Below are positions 1-6,449 of a DNA stretch of 7,270 bases, one piece after another. Under the pieces are notes generated by a model, which worked only from the letters and a program-made list of their open reading frames with translations, was not told the DNA's origin and did not search any database. Position 1 is the first letter of the stretch. Each line of letters starts with the position of its first letter. The stretch comes from an uncultured Atopobium sp. (lineage in GTDB: Bacteria; Actinomycetota; Coriobacteriia; Coriobacteriales; Atopobiaceae): the NCBI GenBank assembly GCA_916720015.1, contig CAKAPZ010000050.1, positions 1-7,270 on the forward strand. Direction: 5' to 3'. The translations under genes and the position numbers were made by a program.

Positions 1-1
1 T

Positions 2-184
2 GAGTTGCCCTTTGTAGTTGCGTTTACCAAGGCAGACAAGATTGCGCGCGGCAAGCAAAATCAAGCCGCGGCCGCCCTGCGCAAAGCATTCCACATCACC
101 CCTGAACAGGCCATTATTACCTCATCCGAGACCGGCCTGGGCATTGACGAGTTGCGCCGCCGCATCGAAGACGCAACTATCTAG
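2..184 (+). CDS. engB: EngB/YsxC ribosome-assembly GTPase, C-terminal fragment
   Basis: The last 60 residues of a reading frame that enters from the left edge and ends at TAG 182-184. The fragment contains TKADK (from about 26), which fits the G4 guanine-specificity motif of TRAFAC-class GTPases. After a helix it has SSETGLGIDEL (from about 122), which fits the G5 loop followed by the C-terminal helix. The phrase order (hydrophobic strand, TKADK, about 27 residues, SSETG-x-G, short C-terminal helix) is that of the EngB/YihA/YsxC family, which acts in late 50S subunit assembly. G1 to G3 lie outside the window, so the assignment rests on the C-terminal third only. The stop codon overlaps the ribosome binding site of the next gene, suggesting co-transcription with the HelD-like gene. 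Confidence 0.8.
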   Translation, partial: ELPFVVAFTKADKIARGKQNQAAAALRKAFHITPEQAIITSSETGLGIDELRRRIEDATI

Positions 185-191
185 GAGCATC

Positions 192-2384
192 ATGGATCCA
201 ATCCACCAACAAGAGCAAGAGCACCTCTCCCACGTATACCAAAAACTTGTTGAGATTCGTGAGGATTTGGACACAACGCTCAACACCACGCAAAAAGATG
301 CAGCTAGAGACCTACGTCAGATGAGTGAAGAAATCCGCCCAGACTTTGGCGGCGCGGACGAAACCATCGAGACCCTTGCGGCCATTGAGACACTCAACAG
401 CGTTATTGATACGTACAACCAATACCACGATTTCACTGTCGAGAAACTCGGTCGAGTCGAAATTCTCTTGAGGCAACCTTACTTTGCCAAGGTCACGCTC
501 AAGATGCGACCTGGACGTCCTTCTCGCGATGTGTACATTGGCGCAGCAGGCATCACGGACAAAGATCGCACGCCGCTCATTGTTGACTGGCGCAGCCCCG
601 TTGCCGAGACGTATTACAACCAAGAAATGGGTACTACATCGTACCAGGTAGACGGCAAGAAAAGAACGGTTGAGCTGGAGCTTCGCCGACAGTTTGACAT
701 TACGCGCGACAAGCTGAACCTCTACTTTGACACAACGGTTGCCATCGAAGACTCTCTGCTGCTTGCCGCCCTAAAGCGTCAGCACACCGAGAAGCTGCAG
801 GCCATCACCGCAACCATCCAACGCGAACAAAATGTTGTGGTCAGGCACGAGGACGTGCCGGTTCTGCTGGTCAACGGCATTGCGGGCTCGGGTAAGACGT
901 CCGTTTTGCTGCAGCGCATCGCGTACCTTCTGTACCAGCAGCGCACTACGCTCACCGCAGATCAGGTGTATCTATTTACTCCTAACGAGATGTTTTCTCG
1001 CTACATTAACACCGTTTTGCCCAGCATGGGCGAGCACAATCCACAGGTATTTACCTGGGATTCTTTCCTCAAGGCGTTGGGTCTGGCCGACCACGCATCG
1101 GGCGCCCACAACAACCCCGATTCTCTGAAGAAACTTGAAGAGCAACTTGCCACACTTGAGCTCTACGAGGACGACTTCAAGGCCATTTCTGTTGAGGGAA
1201 CCACGCTTATTAAGCCAGCTCAGGTGGCTAGTTCTGTGGCAAAGTTCTCGCAATTCCCTGTTGGCCCGCGCCTCATTGCACTTGCCAAAGACGAGCTCCA
1301 CACCCGCCTAGAGCGCAGACTTGGCCAGATGGCTCACAACGACGAAATCCAGGAAGAGATGCTCTCCCTTGACGTTGAGCAGCAGCTTGAGGTCTTTGGT
1401 CGCACCATCAGCCCTTCCGACGAGGAAGAAGTTCTGGCGCGCACCCGCGAGTTCCTCAACTGGCGTTTTGCCTCTGCGCACGAGGTCATCGAGTCCGCTT
1501 CCTGGCTGCGCATCGACCGCATTGGCATGCGCATGCTCAACGCCTCTGCTCTAAGCGGCGCCGAATGTGTTTACCTGCGTCTTCTTATCACAGGCGCTGG
1601 CGAGAAAAACGTCAAGTTTGTCATGATCGATGAGGTCCAAGACTACACCGAAACGCAGCTTATGGTGCTTGGAAAGTACTTCTCGCGAGCGCACTTCCTA
1701 CTTTTGGGTGACTCTAACCAGGCAATTTGGGAAGATACCGCAACGTTTGAGCAGATTGAGAAGATCTTTACCGCAACGCACGGCGAGGGCGCAGTTTCTA
1801 CCTGTAAGCTTCTGACCAGCTACCGCTCCTCTCCCGAGATTACTGCGCTCTTTACCTCGCTTTTGAGCGAAGAAGAGCGTGGCCAGACAAGCTCCGTTCA
1901 ACGCGGCGGCAAAAAACCTGAGTTCTTTGAGGTGGTCGCTGACAACAAAGATACTGAGCGCGCCGAGTACCTGCAAACTATGAAGTCCCTTATTGAGCAG
2001 GCACAAGAGTTTGACGGACTGACCGCCATTGTGTGTACCGAGAAGCCTCGTGTTCGCTGGCTTGCCAAGCAACTGGAGGGGCTTTTTGCGGCGGACGACG
2101 GTGCGGGCGGCGGTGCAGTCGCGGGCGACGGTGCAGCCGCGGGCGGCGTCAAGGTGCTCACCAGCCACGATTCCCTACCCGCAAAGGGCGTTGTTCTTCT
2201 CGACCTTGCGCTGGCAAAGGGCCTTGAGTTTGATCAAGTCATCGTTGCTGATGCACAAGAGGAAGTGTATAAAGTAGACGGAATTTCTCGCCGTAGGCTC
2301 TATACCGCACTGTCGCGCGCGATGCATCACGTGATTGTGGTCTCTCAGGGAAAGATGACTTCCCTGCTCAGCAAATTGCTTTAA
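192..2384 (+). CDS. helD: HelD-like RNA polymerase-recycling ATPase (UvrD/Rep-type superfamily 1)
   Basis: A 730-residue protein starting at ATG 192, after AGGAG at 183-187. The frame stays open upstream to 18, but that extension overlaps engB and lacks a Shine-Dalgarno sequence. An N-terminal Glu/Gln-rich helix fits the coiled-coil arm of HelD, which enters the RNA polymerase secondary channel. DWRSP (132-136) sits in the IGAAGITD...LIVDWRSP block typical of HelD. Superfamily 1 motifs follow in order: Walker A GIAGSGKT (229-236), Walker B DEVQD (480-484), GDSNQAIW (506-513), SYRSS (543-547), AKGLEFD (675-681) and YTALSRA (704-710). Known HelD proteins use ATP to release stalled RNA polymerase from DNA and remove sigma; direct DNA unwinding is doubtful. 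Length is slightly below the roughly 770 residues of B. subtilis HelD. One oddity is a Gly/Ala/Asp-rich stretch at residues 637-652 encoded by an 18-bp DNA repeat. An ordinary UvrD/PcrA helicase is less likely because of the N-terminal HelD block. Confidence 0.88.
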   Translation: MDPIHQQEQEHLSHVYQKLVEIREDLDTTLNTTQKDAARDLRQMSEEIRPDFGGADETIETLAAIETLNSVIDTYNQYHDFTVEKLGRVEILLRQPYFAKVTLKMRPGRPSRDVYIGAAGITDKDRTPLIVDWRSPVAETYYNQEMGTTSYQVDGKKRTVELELRRQFDITRDKLNLYFDTTVAIEDSLLLAALKRQHTEKLQAITATIQREQNVVVRHEDVPVLLVNGIAGSGKTSVLLQRIAYLLYQQRTTLTADQVYLFTPNEMFSRYINTVLPSMGEHNPQVFTWDSFLKALGLADHASGAHNNPDSLKKLEEQLATLELYEDDFKAISVEGTTLIKPAQVASSVAKFSQFPVGPRLIALAKDELHTRLERRLGQMAHNDEIQEEMLSLDVEQQLEVFGRTISPSDEEEVLARTREFLNWRFASAHEVIESASWLRIDRIGMRMLNASALSGAECVYLRLLITGAGEKNVKFVMIDEVQDYTETQLMVLGKYFSRAHFLLLGDSNQAIWEDTATFEQIEKIFTATHGEGAVSTCKLLTSYRSSPEITALFTSLLSEEERGQTSSVQRGGKKPEFFEVVADNKDTERAEYLQTMKSLIEQAQEFDGLTAIVCTEKPRVRWLAKQLEGLFAADDGAGGGAVAGDGAAAGGVKVLTSHDSLPAKGVVLLDLALAKGLEFDQVIVADAQEEVYKVDGISRRRLYTALSRAMHHVIVVSQGKMTSLLSKLL
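2100..2147 (+). repeat. Imperfect 18-bp in-frame tandem repeat inside the HelD-like gene
   Basis: Positions 2112-2129 and 2130-2147 match at 16 of 18 bases. A shortened 12-base copy (2100-2111) precedes them. They encode GAVAGD and GAAAGG after a GAGG start. The stretch lies between the SYRSS and AKGLEFD motifs, presumably in a surface loop of the second RecA-like lobe, and looks like a product of replication slippage. Confidence 0.75.
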
Positions 2385-2413
2385 AAAAAGCAATTTCTAC
2401 CTGCGATTTTTTT
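2373..2413 (+). terminator. Possible weak intrinsic terminator after the HelD-like gene
   Basis: A perfect 10-bp stem (aaattgcttt at 2373-2382 with aaagcaattt at 2387-2396, loop AAAA) overlaps the last codons and the TAA. A run of seven T follows, but only at 2407-2413, ten bases beyond the stem. The stem is AT-rich. The second arm can also pair in another way (aatttc 2392-2397 with gaaatt 2414-2419). Function as a terminator is therefore uncertain. Confidence 0.35.
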
Positions 2414-2443
2414 GAAATTTACTGATTGAAGACGGCTGGTTCG

Positions 2444-2473
2444 GGTAAATGCTAGTCATCGATAACATTTACC
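2444..2473. promoter_or_regulatory. Dyad GGTAAATG-N14-CATTTACC upstream of the cupin gene
   Basis: A perfect 8-bp inverted repeat (2444-2451 and 2466-2473) whose right arm ends three bases before the GGAGG ribosome binding site at 2477-2481. It could be a protein operator or, if transcribed, a hairpin next to the ribosome binding site. No convincing -35/-10 pair was found in the 102-base gap, so the cupin promoter is not assigned. Confidence 0.45.
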
Positions 2474-2486
2474 GTTGGAGGTTAGT

Positions 2487-2843
2487 ATGTCCGAAGAATT
2501 GATTCCTGGTGTCATGAAGAACATCGATGCAAAGACTGTAGTAACCCTTAAAGAGCAGGTTGCATGCCTTCCTGGCCAGGTCATCAGCAAGACCCTTGCG
2601 CAAAACGATGCCGTCAGCGTCACCCTTTTTGGTTTTGGTGCGGGCGAAGAGATTGCAAGCCATCGCGCGGGCGGCGACGCATTTGTCACCATTCTTGAGG
2701 GACGCGCAAACATCACCATCGATGACGATGTCTACAACCTTGAAGCCGGTCAGTCCATTGTGATGCCACTTGGCCACCCACATGCACTTCAGGCTCCAGA
2801 AGAGTTCAAGATGCTGCTGGTTGTTGTGTATCCGCAGAAATAA
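2487..2843 (+). CDS. Small single-domain cupin protein, function unknown
   Basis: A 118-residue protein. ATG 2487 is chosen because GGAGG (2477-2481) lies five bases upstream; an in-frame TTG at 2475 would start before that site. The core is a cupin beta-barrel. The first motif region is G51-x-G-EEIASHRAGGDAFVTILEG (residues 51-72), and the second is GQSIVMPLGHPHALQA (88-103). The second motif keeps the G-x5-P-x-G-x2-H pattern (His99). The first keeps only one of the two classical HxH histidines (His59; Ala61 is at the other position) and lacks the usual Glu, so metal binding would rest on few ligands. Similar short cupins are common in anaerobes and are usually annotated only as cupin-domain proteins; some relatives bind metals or small ligands. 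There is no signal peptide or membrane segment. The gene appears monocistronic, with a dyad before it and a strong hairpin after it. I do not assign a substrate. Confidence 0.85.
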   Translation: MSEELIPGVMKNIDAKTVVTLKEQVACLPGQVISKTLAQNDAVSVTLFGFGAGEEIASHRAGGDAFVTILEGRANITIDDDVYNLEAGQSIVMPLGHPHALQAPEEFKMLLVVVYPQK

Positions 2844-2880
2844 TTTATATATTTGCCACACGATTCCGCAGGTATTTTTC

Positions 2881-2919
2881 TATTTGGCCAGGTGGACGAC
2901 GTGTCTGCCTGGTCAAATA
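2881..2919 (+). terminator. Long hairpin after the cupin gene, possible U-less terminator
   Basis: The arms 2881-2897 and 2903-2919 pair over 17 positions around a five-base loop (gacgt 2898-2902), with three G-T wobbles and no gap. The stable middle is CCAGG against CCTGG. No T-run follows on the + strand; a TTTTT run lies before it at 2875-2879. The hairpin stands 38 bases after the cupin stop and about 60 bases upstream of the enolase -10. A terminator of the kind lacking a U-tract, described in actinobacteria, is a fair reading; an operator is the alternative. Confidence 0.5.
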
Positions 2920-2943
2920 CTATATCTTCCTAACCTAATACTA

Positions 2944-2985
2944 TGTGTAATTACAATACACACCTCATAACAGAATGGGTATACT
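2944..2985 (+). promoter_or_regulatory. Enolase promoter with overlapping dyad
   Basis: TACACA (2957-2962) and TATACT (2980-2985), separated by 17 bases, match the sigma-70-type consensus at 4/6 and 5/6. Transcription would start near 2992, leaving a leader of about 44 bases. The -35 hexamer is also the right arm of a dyad TGTGTA-N7-TACACA (2944-2962), a plausible site for a dimeric regulator. The ribosome binding site is AAGGTGAG at 3026-3033, directly before ATG 3036. Confidence 0.6.
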
Positions 2986-3032
2986 AGTTATGTCTGTGCA
3001 ATCAGCAAAATGTTAAACCTAAAGAAAGGTGA

Positions 3033-4325
<1,293 letters not shown>

Positions 4326-4399
4326 ACCCGCAGGTTGTGGGCTAGACGGTGAGCGACCGGTCCAACCGAGTGCAACGCTGTTTAGGCTGCTAGAAGCTA

Positions 4400-4433
4400 A
4401 AAAGCCGCATCTCATTTGAGATGCGGCTTTTTT
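4400..4433 (+). terminator. Strong intrinsic terminator of enolase, probably bidirectional
   Basis: A perfect 15-bp stem (4400-4414 with 4417-4431) with GCCGCATCTCA as the strong part, a very tight TT loop, and T6 at 4428-4433. Five A at 4399-4403 give a U-run on the other strand too, so it could also stop leftward transcription. It begins about 75 bases after the enolase stop codon. Confidence 0.93.
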
Positions 4434-4435
4434 GT

Positions 4436-4483
4436 GCGCGTGCGGCGGGCGTCGGGCGTTGCGCGCGTGCGGCGGGCGTCGGG
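4436..4483. repeat. GC-rich 21-bp direct repeat, two perfect copies
   Basis: Positions 4436-4456 and 4463-4483 are identical over 21 bases (GCGCGTGCGG followed by CGGGCGTCGGG), separated by CGTTGC, giving a period of 27. The repeat begins three bases after the T-run of the enolase terminator. Two copies are too few for a CRISPR array. Confidence 0.85.
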
Positions 4484-4599
4484 TGCGAGCGCGGCATGAG
4501 AGAGGGAACGGCTGCGAGACCTGCGGGTTTCTCGCCGCGTGCGGTGACTTAATGGGAACAGACTCTTAAAAGCGCGTTCGTGTCTAGCTTCGGAACGCT

Positions 4600-4734
4600 C
4601 GAACACACCTAAGTCAGATAATCTGCTAAAAATGCCTATACATTCCGCCTAAAACGCTCATCTCATGCAGAATATCTTCATTAGATGTGTTTTTCACCTT
4701 TGATTTTGCAGATTATCTGACATAGGTGTGTTTG
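4600..4734. mobile_element. MITE-like element, 135 bp with 31-bp terminal inverted repeats
   Basis: The arms 4600-4630 and 4704-4734 pair at 28 of 31 positions by Watson-Crick rules. The exceptions are one G-T wobble (4601/4733) and mismatches at 4612/4722 and 4627/4707. The arm reads c-g-AACACACCTA-A-GTCAGATAATCTGC-t-AAA. The 73-base centre is AT-rich and non-coding. Each arm contains an 11-bp palindrome (cagataatctg at 4615-4625; cagattatctg at 4709-4719), and a near copy lies in the centre (4668-4678). Size, long inverted ends and lack of a gene fit a miniature inverted-repeat element moved by a transposase elsewhere, but no clear target-site duplication flanks it. A long transcribed hairpin or a multi-site operator are the alternatives. 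Confidence 0.5.
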
Positions 4735-4778
4735 CTTAACCCTGAAATTTAGGGTAATTAAATCTTTGATATATCTTC

Positions 4779-4847
4779 ATTCATAATTATGTATATAAGA
4801 CAGCACTTATGCATAAATATGAATTGAACAAACACAGATGAGTTCAA
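4779..4847. repeat. Two consecutive AT-rich dyads downstream of the MITE-like element
   Basis: The first dyad pairs 4779-4795 with 4808-4824 over 17 positions: 15 Watson-Crick pairs, one G-T wobble and one mismatch, with a 12-base loop. It contains the palindromes CATAATTATG (4782-4791) and TTATGCATAA (4807-4816). The second is TTGAAC (4824-4829) with GTTCAA (4842-4847) across 12 bases; it shares base 4824 with the first. No T-run follows either stem, so they do not look like terminators. Confidence 0.55.
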
Positions 4848-4912
4848 ATCACATTGTCTAAGCCATTTCACAACGCATCCGATCCATCAAGCTCCACTTT
4901 ATCTGCAGATTC

Positions 4913-4940
4913 TTGCCAACCCCCTATCAGCCGATATAAC
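4913..4940 (+). promoter_or_regulatory. Upstream promoter of the phosphofructokinase gene
   Basis: TTGCCA (4913-4918) and TATAAC (4935-4940), 16 bases apart, each match the sigma-70-type consensus at 5 of 6. Transcription would start near 4947, giving a leader of about 115 bases. The leader holds a small perfect hairpin (GCGTC 4990-4994 with GACGC 5000-5004). This is the best promoter match in the window. Confidence 0.6.
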
Positions 4941-4997
4941 AACACCGCAGCTCTTACGATTTATTAAGGAAAATCACTTTATTCTCACGGCGTCTCA

Positions 4998-5029
4998 CTG
5001 ACGCAGTAGCCTCCTGCCGCGGGTATACT
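4998..5029 (+). promoter_or_regulatory. Possible proximal promoter of the phosphofructokinase gene
   Basis: TATACT at 5024-5029 within GGGTATACT, the same nine bases as at the enolase -10. The only -35-like hexamer nearby is CTGACG (4998-5003), with a poor 20-base spacing, so it would need an activator or be weak. The leader would be about 27 bases. Confidence 0.4.
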
Positions 5030-5062
5030 TGATACGTCAACTCTCGAGAATCCGAGGCGCCC

Positions 5063-6370
5063 ATGAACACCACATCAGAGCACGCAATCCGCACAATCCT
5101 GGTCGGACAGTCGGGCGGACCAACCGCGGCCATCAATGCGTCGCTTGCGGGCGTTGTTCGCGCAGCTCACGCCCAGGGTCTTCGCGTGCTCGGGATGCGC
5201 AACGGAATTCAGGGGTTTCTTGAGGGCAAGGTTGTTGACCTGACGGAGGTGCTTGAACTCACAGCATCTGAACCGGAAGCGTCCGAACAAGCTACCACAA
5301 ATCCTGGCGAGAAGAACCTCCAGCTCCTAAGAAAAACGCCATCGAGCTGGTTGGGCAGCTGCCGCTTTAAGCTGCCGGAACTTGCTGCCAGCTCAGAACC
5401 CGCGGAAACCTCCCCAATCTACCAGCAGATTGATGCGCAGCTCAAGAAATACCAGGTAGACGCCGTGCTGTACATCGGCGGCAACGATTCCATGGACACC
5501 ACAGACAAGCTGTCTCGCTACTTTGCCCAGGTAAAAAGCTCCGTTCGTGTTGTCGGCGTGCCAAAAACCATCGACAACGACCTCGAAGGTACTGATCACA
5601 CCCCCGGTTTTGGTAGTGCGGCGCGATTCGTCGCATCCGTAACCGCCGAGCTCACCCGCGACGGCGGCGTCTACAACAGCAAAAATGTAACGTTTATCGA
5701 GGCCATGGGTCGTGACGCTGGCTGGCTCACGGCAGCCGGAGCGCTGGCGCAAGATATTTGCGGAACTGCTCCGGATTTTGTGCTCCTGCCAGAGATTCCT
5801 CTTGATGAGCATGCACTACTTTCGGCCATTGAACAGCGACTTCGCGAGAAAAACAACGTGATTGTAGTCGTCAGCGAGGGTGTCCATCATGCAGATGGTA
5901 GTTTCCTTTTTGATGCAAAATCTGTTGCAATTGACACGTTTGGTCACCTTGCAGCGCAGTCTGGAACAGCGGCATACTTGTCGCAGCTGGCTAAGAATCA
6001 GCTGGGCGTAAAGTCTCGCGGCATTGAGCTTAATACGCTGCAGCGCTGTGCTTCGCACGCTGCTAGTAAAGTTGACTTGGACGAGGCAGAGGCGCTCGGC
6101 GCCGCGGGAGTTGAGGCTGTTCTCCAAGGTAAAACGGGCGTTATGGTTGGCGTTCACCGAATTTCGGATGTCCCATACGTTACGGAGATTCGCACCACCC
6201 CTGTCGCCGAGGTTGCTAACAAGGTAAAGCTTGTACCTCGAGAAATGATTTCCAAGGACGGCTTCAACGTTACCGACGCTGCTCTGACATACCTGCGTCC
6301 TCTTGTCGCGGGCATGGAGGAGCCGGTTTCCACCGACGGACTCCCTCGTTTTCTTGCGGAGTTATCGTAG
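5063..6370 (+). CDS. pfp: 6-phosphofructokinase, probably pyrophosphate-dependent
   Basis: Phosphorylates fructose 6-phosphate to fructose 1,6-bisphosphate in glycolysis; cytoplasmic. 435 residues from ATG 5063, with GAGG at 5054-5057. The nucleotide-site loop GQSGGPTAAIN is at 15-25. The phosphate-donor motif is GGNDS (139-143). Asp142 stands where ATP-dependent enzymes have Gly (E. coli Gly104), and Lys168 in PKTIDND stands where they have Gly124; in this family that Asp/Lys pair marks use of pyrophosphate (EC 2.7.1.90). Asp171 is the expected catalytic base. MGRDAGW (215-221) and SEG (271-273) contact the sugar phosphate, and the GIELNTLQRCASHAAS block is typical of this clade. Residues about 66-118 form a variable, Glu/Ser/Ala-rich segment around TPSSWLGSCRFKLP. 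The pyrophosphate reaction is reversible, so the enzyme could also serve gluconeogenesis. The donor is predicted from two residues, not shown. The gene has its own promoters and converges on murB. Confidence 0.93.
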   Translation: MNTTSEHAIRTILVGQSGGPTAAINASLAGVVRAAHAQGLRVLGMRNGIQGFLEGKVVDLTEVLELTASEPEASEQATTNPGEKNLQLLRKTPSSWLGSCRFKLPELAASSEPAETSPIYQQIDAQLKKYQVDAVLYIGGNDSMDTTDKLSRYFAQVKSSVRVVGVPKTIDNDLEGTDHTPGFGSAARFVASVTAELTRDGGVYNSKNVTFIEAMGRDAGWLTAAGALAQDICGTAPDFVLLPEIPLDEHALLSAIEQRLREKNNVIVVVSEGVHHADGSFLFDAKSVAIDTFGHLAAQSGTAAYLSQLAKNQLGVKSRGIELNTLQRCASHAASKVDLDEAEALGAAGVEAVLQGKTGVMVGVHRISDVPYVTEIRTTPVAEVANKVKLVPREMISKDGFNVTDAALTYLRPLVAGMEEPVSTDGLPRFLAELS

Positions 6371-6394
6371 CGATTCGTTGTGGACGCGGCAGTA

Positions 6395-6438
6395 CCGTGC
6401 AGACACGTGCGATCCGTGCGGACGCGTGCGAACCGTGG
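6395..6438. repeat. 19-bp tandem repeat between the convergent phosphofructokinase and murB genes
   Basis: Units 6395-6413 and 6414-6432 match at 16 of 19 bases, and a third starts (CCGTGG, 6433-6438). The unit reads CCGTGC-r-GAC-r-CGTGCGA-w. The flanks GTACC (6392-6396) and GGTAC (6437-6441) can close a stem around it. No T-run was found, so the 79-base gap between the two stop codons has no obvious intrinsic terminator. A short hairpin GTAGC-tc-GCTAC (6442-6453) overlaps the murB stop. Confidence 0.7.
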
Positions 6439-6449
6439 TACGTAGCTCG

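Larger units (their letters stand above)
4434..5062. other. Gene-free region between enolase and phosphofructokinase
   Basis: About 630 bases with no credible coding sequence on either strand. The left third is GC-rich with a direct repeat. From about 4600 the sequence is AT-rich and dense in palindromes: a 135-bp inverted-repeat element, then a 17-position dyad and a TTGAAC/GTTCAA dyad. The right third (about 4850-5062) carries the promoters and leader of the phosphofructokinase gene. No tRNA, tmRNA, SRP RNA or known riboswitch was recognised by eye. Confidence 0.7.

Noticed and set aside
18..191. N-terminal extension of the HelD-like reading frame by 58 residues
   Set aside because: It overlaps the EngB coding sequence in another frame, has no Shine-Dalgarno sequence, and reads as low-complexity Pro/Arg/Ser; ATG 192 has AGGAG directly before it.
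1698..2168. 156-codon open frame on the - strand opposite the HelD-like gene
   Set aside because: Shadow of a clear coding region, no recognisable motif and no ribosome binding site considered convincing.
4436..4483. CRISPR array
   Set aside because: Only two copies, a six-base spacer, no cas genes and no further repeats.
4412..4606. 64-codon Arg-rich open frame on the - strand
   Set aside because: It starts inside the inverted-repeat element, reads through the GC-rich repeat and ends in the enolase terminator. The repeated PDARRTR peptide is only a consequence of the 27-base DNA period.
4597..4736. Target-site duplication around the 135-bp element
   Set aside because: Only GCT recurs (4597-4599 and 4734-4736), and the right copy overlaps the inverted repeat; three bases are not meaningful.
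4947..5062. Riboswitch in the phosphofructokinase leader
   Set aside because: Only a 5-bp hairpin and short palindromes are visible; no conserved riboswitch core was recognised.
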